From NCBI GenBank assembly GCA_947475465.1, contig CANJLK010000028.1:1-44436 (forward strand): a DNA stretch of 44,436 nucleotides. The letters are read 5' to 3'. The notes beneath the pieces are model-generated. The model had not been told where the DNA came from. It ran no database searches and was given only the letters and a program-made list of their open reading frames with translations. The position numbers and the translations under genes are program-made. The DNA comes from Caulobacteraceae bacterium. Its GTDB lineage: Bacteria > Pseudomonadota > Alphaproteobacteria > Caulobacterales > Caulobacteraceae. Positions 23,761-32,022 of this stretch are shown one piece after another. Every line of letters begins with the position of its first letter. The stretch's first letter is position 1.

Positions 23761-24228
23761 CTAAGCCTTGTGGATCGGGTCCACCCAGGCCACCCCTTCG
23801 GGGCGCTCCGTGGGCTCGATCTCCAGGTTCACCACCACCGCGTCGGAATCGCTGCGCACCAGGACGCAGGACAGAGTCTCGTCGGACGAGGCGTTGATCT
23901 CCTGGTGCGGCACGAAGGGCGGGACGTAGATGAAGTCGCCGGGGCCTGCCTCGGCGACGAATTCCAGGCGCTCGCCCCAGCGCATACGCGCCCGGCCGCT
24001 CACCACATAGATCACGCTCTCCAGCGGCCCGTGGTGGTGGGCGCCGGTCTTGGCGTTGGCGTGGATATGGACTGTGCCGGCCCACAGCTTCTGGGCGCCC
24101 GTCCGGGCCCGGTCGATGGCGGCCGCGCGATGCATGCCGGGCGTCTGGGCGGTGGAGTCGTCCAGCTGGTCACCGGGGACGACCCGCACCCCTGAGTGTT
24201 TCCAGCCGTCGTCGGGAACATGGCTCAT
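23761..24228 (-). CDS. cupin-domain protein
   Basis: This 155-aa single cupin has the metal site in KTGAHHHGPLESVIYVVSGRARMRWG and GPGDFIYVPPFVPHQEIN. No signal peptide is seen. It is convergent with the pirin gene. A binding or isomerase role is possible; no substrate can be named. Confidence 0.88.
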   Translation of the reverse strand: MSHVPDDGWKHSGVRVVPGDQLDDSTAQTPGMHRAAAIDRARTGAQKLWAGTVHIHANAKTGAHHHGPLESVIYVVSGRARMRWGERLEFVAEAGPGDFIYVPPFVPHQEINASSDETLSCVLVRSDSDAVVVNLEIEPTERPEGVAWVDPIHKA

Positions 24229-24261
24229 GTCCGCCAGGTGAAGGCGGCGAGGCGAAATTGT

Positions 24262-24468
24262 CTAGTGCCGGGCGGTCGGCTCCACCACGGTCTCGTCCCA
24301 TTCGCCGCCATCGAGGATCAGGACGTGGCGGGGTTCCTGGTCGACGACCGCGAAATCGGCCGCCGCGCTCAGGGCTTCGGCGCGCGAGGCGAAGTCGCCA
24401 AGTCGGCCCTCAGCCTCGTCCACCAGCACCCAGCGGCCGTCGGCCGCCACAACGCTCAGATCAAACAT
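24262..24468 (-). CDS. small hypothetical protein, 68 aa
   Basis: GCAGGAGAGCG gives a strong ribosome binding site before the ATG. The protein is a short beta-rich, acidic chain (DGRWVLVDEAEGRLGDF) followed by an Ala-rich helix. It resembles the 64-aa protein at 21829-22023 in layout. Function is unknown. It lies 33 nt upstream of the cupin gene on the same strand and may be cotranscribed with it. Confidence 0.65.
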   Translation of the reverse strand: MFDLSVVAADGRWVLVDEAEGRLGDFASRAEALSAAADFAVVDQEPRHVLILDGGEWDETVVEPTARH

Positions 24469-24573
24469 CGCGCTCTCCTGCCCCGAAGGCGCCTTATTTC
24501 ACCCCGCGAGGATGAAGGGATCGTGTCGACGGGTCGCAGCCGCTGCGGCGCAAGCGCGCAGAGCACCGTGATT

Positions 24574-24816
24574 TCAGCCCGCGTCGCGCAGATAGGGCTC
24601 GACGACGCCGCTCAGCTTGATGGTCAGCGGGTTGCCGCGACGGTCCTTGGCGACGCCGGCGGTCACGCGGATCCAGCCCTCGGACACACAGTATTCGTCG
24701 ACGTTGGTCTTCTCGTCGCCGTTGAACTTTATGCCGACGCCGCGGTTCAGCAGCTCGGCGTCATAGTGGGGGCTGCCGGGATTGGTCGACAGGCGGTCGG
24801 GCAGGTCTTGGCTCAT
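24574..24816 (-). CDS. DUF3297 family protein
   Basis: This 80-aa protein matches the DUF3297 pattern along its whole length: LPDRLS, SPHYDAELLNRGVGIKFNGDEKTNVDEYCVSEGW and GNPLTIKLSGVVEPYL. The family is widespread in Proteobacteria and small and soluble. No function has been established. The ATG at 24816 matches the usual family start. Confidence 0.92.
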   Translation of the reverse strand: MSQDLPDRLSTNPGSPHYDAELLNRGVGIKFNGDEKTNVDEYCVSEGWIRVTAGVAKDRRGNPLTIKLSGVVEPYLRDAG

Positions 24817-24903
24817 GTGCGGGGCGTCGCACAATGGGCGGCGCGGTTCAAGCGCGCGGCTGACCGCGCGGCGGTGAGAGGCGCTGTTTTTGGCCCTCCG
24901 CGT

Positions 24904-25242
24904 CTAGCGGCAGGCCTCGACGATCCGTTCAAGATCGGCCAGACGGCGCATCCGCAGCAGCCGCCCCGCCGCCATCAGCTGGTAGCGGTCCGCCGCCCCG
25001 CCGGCATCCTTCAGCGCCTGGTCGGTGTCGGGATATCTGGGCGCCCTTGGGAAGGCGCGGGGCACGCATCGCGACTTGGCCGGATTTGGCGCCGGAAGGG
25101 GTGCGGCCGGCGGGGGTCCGACCTGGGCGGGCCGGGCCTCGGCCGTGGCCGGCGCCGGCGGCGATGGCTTGACGCCCTGGCTGGCGCAGCCGGCCGCCAG
25201 CAGGCCGCAGGCGGTCAGGGCGCTCAGGACAAGGGCCCTCAT
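24904..25242 (-). CDS. Rz1/spanin-like small lipoprotein
   Basis: This 112-aa protein starts with MRALVLSALTACGLLAAGCAS; Cys19 in LAAGC is the probable lipidation site. A Pro/Ala-rich linker follows (about 25-56), and the end is an amphipathic, Arg-rich helix ending ERIVEACR. This layout, together with ATGA coupling to the preceding inner-membrane protein, resembles outer-membrane o-spanins of phage lysis systems. No phage gene lies nearby, so it may instead be a host envelope protein. Confidence 0.65.
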   Translation of the reverse strand: MRALVLSALTACGLLAAGCASQGVKPSPPAPATAEARPAQVGPPPAAPLPAPNPAKSRCVPRAFPRAPRYPDTDQALKDAGGAADRYQLMAAGRLLRMRRLADLERIVEACR

Positions 25243-25673
25243 TTCAGGGTCTGCAGCACCGCCTGGTCGGCGCTCTCCATTCGGGCGCAGACATCGAAGC
25301 CGGCCGGCTGGGCCGCGGCCAGCCGCCGGGCCCGGTCCTCGGCGCTGGCGTGGGCCAGACCATCGCCGCCCTGTCCCGGGCCGGCGGCCTCGCAGGCCTG
25401 TAGCCTGGCTTGCCAGTAGATGGCCTGGCGGGCGTTCACGCGGGTCAGTTCGGCGATCCGCGCCCGCAAGGCCGCCTCGGTGCGGCCCGCCGACGTGGCG
25501 GTGGCGATCAGAGCCGCGCCCAGGACAATGACGCCCGCGAGAGCCAAAAGGCCGACGATCCGGCCGGGGTGAAGTCGTGCGAGCAACGCGGCGGCCCCTC
25601 TGGCGCTTGGCTTCTTCGCGAACAAAAACGTGCGAAGCGGCCACAAGCTCCACCATAAGTGGGGCGATCTCAT
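25239..25673 (-). CDS. small inner-membrane protein, i-spanin-like
   Basis: This 144-aa protein has one strong transmembrane segment (IVGLLALAGVIVLGAALIA, about 40-60). An Ala-rich helical domain that would face the periplasm follows and carries two Cys residues. The arrangement resembles phage Rz. AGGCG upstream supports the ATG at 25673. Its stop overlaps the start of the lipoprotein gene by ATGA. The pair is encoded on the strand opposite to the gene at 25773. No holin or endolysin is seen. Confidence 0.65.
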   Translation of the reverse strand: MRSPHLWWSLWPLRTFLFAKKPSARGAAALLARLHPGRIVGLLALAGVIVLGAALIATATSAGRTEAALRARIAELTRVNARQAIYWQARLQACEAAGPGQGGDGLAHASAEDRARRLAAAQPAGFDVCARMESADQAVLQTLK

Positions 25674-25772
25674 GTCGCCTGGGACGTGGCGCCGACATAC
25701 CACTGTCGCGATCCCGGCCTATGTCCCCGCCCATCGGGTCTTGGGGCGGACGGACGAGAGGAACTTAAGGTC

Positions 25773-25985
25773 ATGGCGGTCTATCGCATCTACCTGGTCC
25801 ACGACGACGGGCGGCTCGAAGGCGACAGGAGCTTCTACTGCAAGACCGATGGCGAGGCCCTGTCGCACCTGAAGCCGTCGGTACGTCCCGACATCCGCAC
25901 CGAACTTTGGCAGGGCGGCCGGTTCATCGGCGCGGCCGGTCAGGTGCGTCCGCGCGCGCCGCAGGGGCCGCACGCCACCGGTTGA
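25773..25985 (+). CDS. small hypothetical protein, 70 aa
   Basis: GAGAGGAAC upstream of the ATG is a good ribosome binding site. The protein begins MAVYRIYLVHDDGRLEGDRS and looks like a tiny soluble protein seen in several copies in Caulobacter-type genomes. No motif gives a function. It is divergent from the spanin-like pair and followed by the structured intergenic element. Confidence 0.65.
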   Translation: MAVYRIYLVHDDGRLEGDRSFYCKTDGEALSHLKPSVRPDIRTELWQGGRFIGAAGQVRPRAPQGPHATG

Positions 25986-25996
25986 GAACCTTGTTC

Positions 25997-26151
25997 AATC
26001 GCAGCGGCCAAAAAAAATGCCCGGCCGCGCGATTTCGACTCAGGGGTTGCCGGTGGCGGCGACGTCATACGTGCAAGGCCGCCACCTAATGCCCAAGGTC
26101 GGCGCGGCTCCAAGGCCCCGACGCCCCCCGAGCGTCGGGGCTTTATCTTTT
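25997..26151 (+). ncRNA. candidate structured RNA with terminator
   Basis: Three strong hairpins occur in a row. H1 spans 25997-26034: AATCGC+GCGGCC against GGCCGC+GCGATT, 12 bp with one bulged A and an A-rich loop. H2 spans 26052-26086: GGTGGCGGC against GCCGCCACC, 9 bp with an inner ACGT/ACGT helix. H3 spans 26115-26141: 10 bp followed by TTTATCTTTT. Together they look like a short RNA with its own terminator, or a structured 3' UTR of the 70-aa gene. No Rfam family is recognised by eye. Confidence 0.4.
26115..26151 (+). terminator. Rho-independent terminator
   Basis: GCCCCGACGC pairs with GCGTCGGGGC (10 bp, loop CCCCCGA), followed by TTTATCTTTT. It is the clearest intrinsic terminator in the window and acts on plus-strand transcription, although the 70-aa gene ends 129 nt earlier. 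Confidence 0.9.
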
Positions 26152-26165
26152 CTGGATCAATGACT

Positions 26166-26510
26166 TCAGGGCTTGGCCGGCGCGGCCGGGCTGGCCGGCG
26201 CGGGCGGCGGCGGCGTGGCGCCGGCTTCGGGCTTCGTGGTCACCGTGCCGAGCGGCGGCTGGCCGGCGGGAATGAACTCGACGCAGCCGCGCTGCGGCAC
26301 ACAGCCGATCACCTGCCCGGTGTAGCGGTCCAACCGCACAGGCAGTCCCCCCGCCTGGCCGATCTGGTATCGGTCGGTGAAGACGAAGGCCGCGCCCAGG
26401 GCCAGCAGGGCCACCGTCACGATGATCAGGAAGGCCGGCCGGGCGCGTTCGAACCACGCCGCGCTGGACCCTGCGCCGCCAGATGCTGGCTGTCCGCCCC
26501 AATTGCTCAC
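26166..26510 (-). CDS. small membrane protein, 114 aa
   Basis: One transmembrane helix lies at about 26-46 (FLIIVTVALLALGAAFVF). A periplasmic segment follows with two Cys residues close together (IGCVPQRGCVEF), which could form a disulfide, and a Pro/Ala-rich tail. It is an anchored envelope protein of unknown role. It lies just beyond the terminator, on the opposite strand. Confidence 0.7.
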   Translation of the reverse strand: MSNWGGQPASGGAGSSAAWFERARPAFLIIVTVALLALGAAFVFTDRYQIGQAGGLPVRLDRYTGQVIGCVPQRGCVEFIPAGQPPLGTVTTKPEAGATPPPPAPASPAAPAKP

Positions 26511-26623
26511 TGTTCACTCCCGCAAATCGACCCAAGGCTTGACGGCCCGGACTCTTGCAATGAACACCGCCCTCTGTCGAGCCAAGGCTTTGCGCCTGCC
26601 CCGCCCCGGCTATGCTGGGGGCC

Positions 26624-27064
26624 ATGCCCACCGCCGACAGCCTGATCGCCGACCTGACCCTGCGACCGCATCCGGAGGGCGGCTGGTACCGCGAGACCTG
26701 GCGCGCGCCCGCCGGGACGGATGGCCATCCGCGCGGCGCCGGCTCCTCGATCGTCTACCTGCTGGAGGCCGGCCAGCGGTCCCATTGGCACCGCATCGAC
26801 GCCAGTGAGCTTTGGATATTCCAGGCCGGCGCGCCACTGATCCTCTCGACGGCCCTGGGAGAGACGGGCGCACACGGCGTCGTCCACACCCTGCTCGGTC
26901 CCGACCCCGGCTCGGGCCAGACGCTGCAGCACGGCGTGCGGCCACGGGAATGGCAGGCGGCGTGGGCGCGGGACGGCTGGACCCTGGTCGCCTGCGTCGT
27001 GGCCCCGGGCTTCACCTTCGAGGGGTTCGAAATGGCCCCGCCAACCTGGTCGCCCGGCGACTGA
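26624..27064 (+). CDS. DUF985 cupin-fold protein
   Basis: This 146-aa protein has the DUF985 pattern: LTLRPHPEGGWYRETWR at the start, a mid HWHRIDASELWIFQAGAPL that holds the likely metal or ligand site, and VACVVAPGFTFEGFEMA near the end. The family folds as a cupin and its function is unknown. Start chosen at 26624 with CTGGGGGCC upstream; an ATG at 26612 would add four residues. Confidence 0.9.
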   Translation: MPTADSLIADLTLRPHPEGGWYRETWRAPAGTDGHPRGAGSSIVYLLEAGQRSHWHRIDASELWIFQAGAPLILSTALGETGAHGVVHTLLGPDPGSGQTLQHGVRPREWQAAWARDGWTLVACVVAPGFTFEGFEMAPPTWSPGD

Positions 27065-27101
27065 ACCCGCCGCAAGCTTGGCCCTGGTTCATCGCCGGGT
27101 C

Positions 27102-27272
27102 ATGCAGGAACGCGCACGATCAAACCCATGGCCGAGCGCCGCCGAATGGCTGGCGCCGCCTGCCGACAGCCATCACGCTCTGCCGGCGGAGCCCCCGGCG
27201 CAGTATCTGGAGAGGCCGGGGGCTTCCTCGCCCGGCGTTGCGCCGGGAACGCCGGGCGCGGTCGGGAATTAG
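27102..27272 (+). CDS. possible small protein, 56 aa
   Basis: A short, Pro/Ala-rich protein with no motif may start at the ATG at 27102 or at a TTG at 27078. It ends seven bases before the next start on the same strand, a spacing that suggests coupling. Evidence for coding is limited. Confidence 0.35.
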   Translation: MQERARSNPWPSAAEWLAPPADSHHALPAEPPAQYLERPGASSPGVAPGTPGAVGN

Positions 27273-27278
27273 GGCGAT

Positions 27279-27695
27279 ATGCCCGCCATCGATGTGATCC
27301 GCGCCCCTACGCCCCGTCAGAACGGCCTGGCCGTGACCGCCCTCACCCTGGTCGCGCTCTGGAGCTTCGGCGCCGGTGTCCTGCGCACCCATGGCGGCCT
27401 GTTCGCCCAGCCCGCCGCCGCAGAGGCGCCGCCGGCTCCGGCGGCGGTTCCCGTGGCCGCCGCGCCCCTCATGCAGGACGTCGACGCCACGCCGCCAGCC
27501 AGGCCACACGCCAAGCCGCCGGCCGTTTCGGCCGAGACCGCCGGGGCCCAGGACGCCGCGCTCGCTGAGGCCTCAGCCACCATCGGCGGCGCACAGGACA
27601 CGGGCGCGATTTCACCGGCCCCCGCTCCCGAGTCACAGAGCAGCCCTACCGTCGAGGCGCAGACCGATACGCCGCCCGAAGCCCCGCCGTCCTGA
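27279..27695 (+). CDS. single-pass membrane protein with Ala/Pro-rich tail
   Basis: This 138-aa protein has a hydrophobic segment near the N-terminus (LAVTALTLVALWSFGAGVL, about 17-36). A low-complexity Ala/Pro/Glu-rich tail that would extend outside the membrane follows. I do not recognise a family. It is convergent with the Gre-like gene, 13 nt away. Confidence 0.6.
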   Translation: MPAIDVIRAPTPRQNGLAVTALTLVALWSFGAGVLRTHGGLFAQPAAAEAPPAPAAVPVAAAPLMQDVDATPPARPHAKPPAVSAETAGAQDAALAEASATIGGAQDTGAISPAPAPESQSSPTVEAQTDTPPEAPPS

Positions 27696-27708
27696 CCGCG
27701 CGACGCGC

Positions 27709-28188
27709 TCAGCGCACCGCGGCCACCTCAACCTCCGCGCCGTTCAGCACCGCGACATCGCCAACGGCCTTGCCCAGCAGGGCTCGGGCCAGGGGCGAGA
27801 CGTAGGAAACGCTGCCAAGGGCTGGATCGGCTTCATCCTCGCCCACGATACGGAACGTCTGGCGTCGGCCATCCTCGCGCTCGATCTCCACTGAGCGTCC
27901 GAACTGCACCATGTCGGGCTGGAGGGCCGGTTCGGTGAGTTGCGCGCTACCTCGCCGCGCCGACCAGTAGCGCAGATCGCGGGTGGCGCGCGCCATGGCC
28001 GTACGGTCGGTGCTGACCCCGCCCGCCGCTTGGGCCGCCGCATAGGCCGCGCGGGCCTCGCCCAGCGCCGCCTCGATGGCGGCAAGTCCGCTGGCGGTCA
28101 CCAGGTTGGGGTGCGGGGAAACCGGCCTGTCGGGCAGGTCGGCCGCCTGGGACTCGTAGTCTTCCTCGCGGGTGAAGGCGACGGCCAT
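27709..28188 (-). CDS. GreA/GreB-like transcription elongation factor
   Basis: This 159-aa protein ends with the Gre C-terminal FKBP-like domain (FRIVGEDEADPALGSVSYVSPLARALLGKAVGDVAVLNG). The N-terminal part is a shortened coiled coil. The acidic tip of true GreA (GDLKENAEY) has no clear match here, where the segment reads VSTDRTAMARATRD. It may therefore bind in the RNA polymerase secondary channel without stimulating cleavage, as anti-cleavage Gre-like factors do. That last point is inference. Confidence 0.82.
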   Translation of the reverse strand: MAVAFTREEDYESQAADLPDRPVSPHPNLVTASGLAAIEAALGEARAAYAAAQAAGGVSTDRTAMARATRDLRYWSARRGSAQLTEPALQPDMVQFGRSVEIEREDGRRQTFRIVGEDEADPALGSVSYVSPLARALLGKAVGDVAVLNGAEVEVAAVR

Positions 28189-28221
28189 CGAAACGAACTC
28201 CCCAGCGGCCGCGCCGAAGCC

Positions 28222-28398
28222 CTAGGTTCGGGGCGCCGCCGGCGCGGGATCGAAGCCTACCACATCCTCGTCGCCGAACACCGTGACCGCGGGCCTCGCC
28301 TTGACCGGCAGGGCCATCAGGGCCTCGATCTGGGCGGCGTCGATGGCCGTGTCGTGCGGCGGGGCCGGCGAACTGTGCTTGTCTTTGGGGTCTTCCAT
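28222..28398 (-). CDS. possible small protein, 58 aa
   Basis: The 58-aa chain begins MEDPKDKHSSPAPPHD and contains a possible helix (IDAAQIEALMALPVKAR) and an acidic VFGDEDVVGFDP segment. No ribosome binding site is clear; an ATG at 28404 is also possible. It lies just upstream of the Gre-like gene on the same strand. Confidence 0.4.
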   Translation of the reverse strand: MEDPKDKHSSPAPPHDTAIDAAQIEALMALPVKARPAVTVFGDEDVVGFDPAPAAPRT

Positions 28399-28494
28399 GG
28401 CCATCGAACGAGGATGAGCATCGATCGTTCCCCTCGCGCGCACTCCGTCGACCGCGCCATCATCCGGTCCAGCTTGCGCGGCAGGCTGGCGCCC

Positions 28495-29049
28495 ATGCGC
28501 ATCGCCGGCCCCCTGATCCTCGCCCTCGCCGTCCTGCCAGGCGCCCCCGCCCTGGCCGCGCCCCCCGTCCCGGCGCAACCGCCCACCACCGTCGCCCCTG
28601 TGACCGTCTTCCCGAACGCGCCCAAGCTGGTCTCCACCTGGCCCGCCGCCGGCCAGGCCGTGTCGCCCGGCGTCCTCATCCTCACCCTGAAGTTCGACCA
28701 GCCGATGCAGGCGCGCGGCTTCGACATCGCCCCGGCCGCGGGCGCGGCGGCGCCGAACTGCCTGAAGACGCCACGCCTGCTCAACGATGGCCGGACCTTC
28801 GTCCTGCTCTGCACCGTGGCGCCGCAACAGACCTACGGCCTGGCCTTCAACGGCGGCCCCGCGGACGCCAAGGGCGGGTTCGCCAATATCGGCGACCAAC
28901 GCGCCGCCCCCGCCACCCTGAGCTTCACCACCAACGGCGGCGACGGCCCGCGCGACATCCGCGCGGCCATGAAGGCGCAGGGCCTGACCGATCTCGACTC
29001 GCCGATCCAGGATTCTCCGCCCATGGCGCCGGAAAAGCCCCTGCCCTGA
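28495..29049 (+). CDS. secreted Ig-like-domain protein
   Basis: This 184-aa protein has a signal peptide (MRIAGPLILALAVLPGAPALA). An Ig-like fold follows, with PKLVSTWPAAGQAVSPGVLILTLKFDQPM, the entry strand of SbsA-type Ig domains, and YGLAFNGG, APATLSFTT near the end. It is periplasmic or surface-attached. The two Cys residues (NCLKT, LLCTV) may pair. It stands alone before the amidase gene. Confidence 0.75.
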   Translation: MRIAGPLILALAVLPGAPALAAPPVPAQPPTTVAPVTVFPNAPKLVSTWPAAGQAVSPGVLILTLKFDQPMQARGFDIAPAAGAAAPNCLKTPRLLNDGRTFVLLCTVAPQQTYGLAFNGGPADAKGGFANIGDQRAAPATLSFTTNGGDGPRDIRAAMKAQGLTDLDSPIQDSPPMAPEKPLP

Positions 29050-29156
29050 TCCGCCGCAACCGGCCGGCGAAGGCGCGCGTCGCCAAGTCATCGCCAAGCC
29101 TCTATCGTCCCCGTCGGGCGCGCGGGATCCAAGGACGCGCCGACGGGAGGACGGCC

Positions 29157-30584
29157 TTGGCTTTCACCGAATACGCCGACTACGACGGCCTGGGCCTGGC
29201 CGCGCTGATCCGCAAGGGCGAGGTCTCCGCCGCCGAAGTCACCGAGGCGGCCATCGCCCGCATCGAGCGCCACGACGGCACCCTCAACGCGGTGGTCCAC
29301 AAGGCCTACGACGAGGCCCGCGCCACGGCCGCCGCCGGGCCGGCGGACGGCCCGTTCCACGGCGTCCCCTTCCTGATCAAAGACCTCTCCATGCCGGTGA
29401 AGGGCTGGCCGCGCACCTCCGGCAGTCTGTTCGCCCAGGTTCCCGCCGACGCTCAGGACGCCGAGTTGGTTCGCCGCTACCGCGCAGCCGGCGTGGTGCT
29501 GCTGGGCAAGACCAACACGCCGGAATTCGGCATCCCCGGGGTCACCGATTCCGCCCGCCTTGGCCCCTGCCGCAACCCGTGGAATCCCGATCACACGCCC
29601 GGCGGCTCCTCCGGGGGATCGGCCGCCGCGGTGGCGGCCGGCATGGTCCCGCTGGCCCACGCCAGCGATGGGCTGGGCTCGATCCGCATCCCCGCCGCCT
29701 GCTGCGGCCTGGTGGGCATGAAGATCACCCGCGACCGCACCCCGCTGGGCGAACCCAGCGACGGCGCCCTGGGCTTTTCGGTCCACCATGTGGTCAGCCG
29801 CACGGTCCGCGACAGCGCCGCCATGCTCGACGCCACCGGCTATCCCCAGGCGGGGGACCCCTTCCAGCCGCCGGCCAAGGCCGGGTCTTACCTCGAAGAG
29901 ACCGCCAGGAGCCCTGGCAAGCTGCGCATCGCCTGGTCGGCGGAGACGCCCGCGGGCCGGCCGATCCCCGATGAGATGATGGCGGCGCTCACCCGCACGG
30001 TCGACCTGCTCAAGGGCCTCGGCCACGAGGTCTTCGAGCGCAACTTGGACATCGACTGGCGCCTGCTCTACCGCGCCCAGGGCCTGGCCAGCGCCTCGAA
30101 CCTGGCCGGCACGATCACGCGGTGGATCGAACGCCTGGGCCGCGAGCCGCAGCCCGGAGAGCTCGGCCCCCTTGCCCAGCGCGGCTACGACGCCGGGCGC
30201 AGGATCACCGGTCAGCAGGCCTTCTGGGCCTTCCAGCAGCTGCGCCTGATGAACCGCCAGATGCTGGCCGCCTTCGAGGACTTCGACGTGCGCCTGACCC
30301 CGGTGATGAGCACCCCGGCCCCCCGGGTCGACTGGCTGGACCCCACCATGGCGGACACCGAGGAATTCGACCGCCGTCAGGCCGCCACCTACGGCACGAC
30401 CCCGCCGGCCAACTTCACAGGCCAGCCGTCGCTGTCGCTGCCGCTCTGGCAGTCCGATACCGACCTTCCCATCGGCATGATGTTCACCGGCCGCTTCGCC
30501 GACGAGGCGACGCTCTTCCGCCTGGCCGGCCAGCTGGAGAAGGAACAGCCCTGGAAGGCCCGCCGCCCGCCGATCTGGAACTAG
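29157..30584 (+). CDS. amidase-signature family hydrolase
   Basis: This 475-aa enzyme hydrolyses an amide bond. The catalytic Ser-cisSer-Lys triad is seen: Lys75 in FLIKDLSMP, the cis-Ser at 151 in [11 protein letters not shown], and the nucleophile Ser175 in [15 protein letters not shown] start is supported by GACGGGAGGACGG; no ATG fits. The layout resembles bacterial amidases such as 6-aminohexanoate cyclic-dimer hydrolase, but the substrate is open. No signal peptide. It is convergent with the TonB-like gene; the ends overlap by four bases. Confidence 0.92.
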   Translation: MAFTEYADYDGLGLAALIRKGEVSAAEVTEAAIARIERHDGTLNAVVHKAYDEARATAAAGPADGPFHGVPFLIKDLSMPVKGWPRTSGSLFAQVPADAQDAELVRRYRAAGVVLLGKTNTPEFGIPGVTDSARLGPCRNPWNPDHTPGGSSGGSAAAVAAGMVPLAHASDGLGSIRIPAACCGLVGMKITRDRTPLGEPSDGALGFSVHHVVSRTVRDSAAMLDATGYPQAGDPFQPPAKAGSYLEETARSPGKLRIAWSAETPAGRPIPDEMMAALTRTVDLLKGLGHEVFERNLDIDWRLLYRAQGLASASNLAGTITRWIERLGREPQPGELGPLAQRGYDAGRRITGQQAFWAFQQLRLMNRQMLAAFEDFDVRLTPVMSTPAPRVDWLDPTMADTEEFDRRQAATYGTTPPANFTGQPSLSLPLWQSDTDLPIGMMFTGRFADEATLFRLAGQLEKEQPWKARRPPIWN

Positions 30585-31303
30585 CCGCCCCGCCTGGGGT
30601 GCAGCAGGTCCGACCAGCGCCAGCTCCCGCCGCCGACCACCAGCCTGTTGGAGCCCGGCCCGTCGGCGAGCGAGATCAGCACCAGGCCGCGCACCGGCTC
30701 GGCGCGGCAGGCCTCCGGCGCGAACCCTACCTCCCACATGATCGCCTCGCGCACGGCCGCCAGGCCTTCGCCCTCCTCGCCGTTGCTGCGGATCCAGTCG
30801 CCGTTCCACACCAGCATGGCGCCGGTCCCGCCCCCGCGACGGGCCTGAGCCACGGCCGCCTGGACGCGGGCGTCCTTGCGCAGGGCGGCCTGCAGCCGCC
30901 GGATCATGTCGCAGCTTCGTCCGCCCGCGCCGACGCCTGAACCGGCGGTGGCCGCCGAGGCGGCTTCGGCCTCGCTTACCGACACCGTCTGACCGATGGA
31001 GGATTTCTCACCCACGGGCATCGGGACAGGCCGGCTGGGCGCGCGCGCGCGGCGAACCGCCACCTTGGGCGGCGGCGGTGGAACCGGCGACGGCTTGGCG
31101 GCCGAGGGCGGCGCCGGATCGGGCCTGGGCGCGGGCTTTGGAGCCGGCGGCTGCGGCGGCGGCAGGGTGACCAGGGCCACCGACATCGGCTCGGGCTCGG
31201 GCGTCGGCGGATCGCCATGCGCCACGAGCACTGCGGCCAGCACGGCCAGATGGCCGGCCAGGCTCACAATACCGGGCAAGAGACGGCGGCGGGTGGTCGC
31301 CAC
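30581..31303 (-). CDS. TonB-like Pro-rich membrane-anchored protein
   Basis: This 240-aa protein has an N-terminal membrane anchor (PGIVSLAGHLAVLAAVLVA), then a Pro/Lys/Ala-rich spacer (about 34-95) typical of TonB-type periplasm-spanning proteins. The C-terminal domain (about 130-240) has Cys residues and does not look like the usual TonB C-terminal fold. It may be an energy-transducer-like or scaffold protein. It lies 9 nt downstream of the OmpA-type lipoprotein on the same strand, so the two probably work together in the envelope. Confidence 0.7.
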   Translation of the reverse strand: MATTRRRLLPGIVSLAGHLAVLAAVLVAHGDPPTPEPEPMSVALVTLPPPQPPAPKPAPRPDPAPPSAAKPSPVPPPPPKVAVRRARAPSRPVPMPVGEKSSIGQTVSVSEAEAASAATAGSGVGAGGRSCDMIRRLQAALRKDARVQAAVAQARRGGGTGAMLVWNGDWIRSNGEEGEGLAAVREAIMWEVGFAPEACRAEPVRGLVLISLADGPGSNRLVVGGGSWRWSDLLHPRRGG

Positions 31304-31312
31304 CCCCTTGCC

Positions 31313-31903
31313 CTAGGCCAGGACGATCAGCACCACCCGGCGGTTGGCTTCCCGGCCGGCCCGCTTGGTGTTGGGCTGGGCGGGCGCATCGGGCCCGTAG
31401 GAGATCGTGGCGATGCGGTTCAGCGCCACGCCGTGCTCATTCAGATAACGCCGCACCGCCTCGGCCCGCTCCTCGCCCAGCCGGTAGTTGGCGGACTTGG
31501 ACCCCGTGGCGTCGGTATGGCCCTGGACCTCGATATAGACGTTGCGGTTGTCGGTCTTAAGCTTGTCGACAAAGGCGTCGAGCCGGGCCTGCGCCTCCGG
31601 CGACAGGTCGGCCTTGGAGACCTTGAACTTCATGCTGTCGTCGGTCAGCACCTCGGAATAGAGGAACTTGCCCTCGGCCAGCTTGCCCGCCGCCTGGGCC
31701 CGCTCAAGGGCCTCGCGCGAGGTCTGGTCAAGCGCGGCCAGCTTGGTGTCGTGGTCCGCCACATGGGCCGACACGTCGGTCACGCGGGTCGACACCGTCG
31801 AAACCTGATTGTTGACGTAGTCCTTGGTGGCGCAGCCCCCAAGTCCCGCCATGCCCACCATCATCGCCCCCGCGATCAAAACTCTCGGCGTACGCTGGAT
31901 CAT
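31313..31903 (-). CDS. OmpA-family peptidoglycan-binding lipoprotein
   Basis: This 196-aa protein has a lipobox (GLGGC, Cys24), a coiled-coil stretch (about 30-75) that could form a trimer, and a C-terminal OmpA-like domain with IEVQGHTDATGS and LGEERAEAVRRYLNEHGV, the diaminopimelate-binding motif. It would tether the outer membrane to peptidoglycan. It lies upstream of and is probably cotranscribed with the TonB-like gene. Confidence 0.9.
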   Translation of the reverse strand: MIQRTPRVLIAGAMMVGMAGLGGCATKDYVNNQVSTVSTRVTDVSAHVADHDTKLAALDQTSREALERAQAAGKLAEGKFLYSEVLTDDSMKFKVSKADLSPEAQARLDAFVDKLKTDNRNVYIEVQGHTDATGSKSANYRLGEERAEAVRRYLNEHGVALNRIATISYGPDAPAQPNTKRAGREANRRVVLIVLA

Positions 31904-32022
31904 GCAGTCCTCCGTCTCGGCTCATGCGAGCCGGGTTTCTGGAGGCTTCACCTTCAAGGCCGAAGTGGGCGGTTTCTGAGTCCGATGAGGGCCGTTTCGG
32001 GGCGCAGCTTGGCCGTGCGCGC

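Noticed and set aside
24904..25985. Prophage remnant around the spanin-like pair
   Set aside because: No integrase, capsid, tail, holin or endolysin gene is found within several kb; base composition matches the neighbours.
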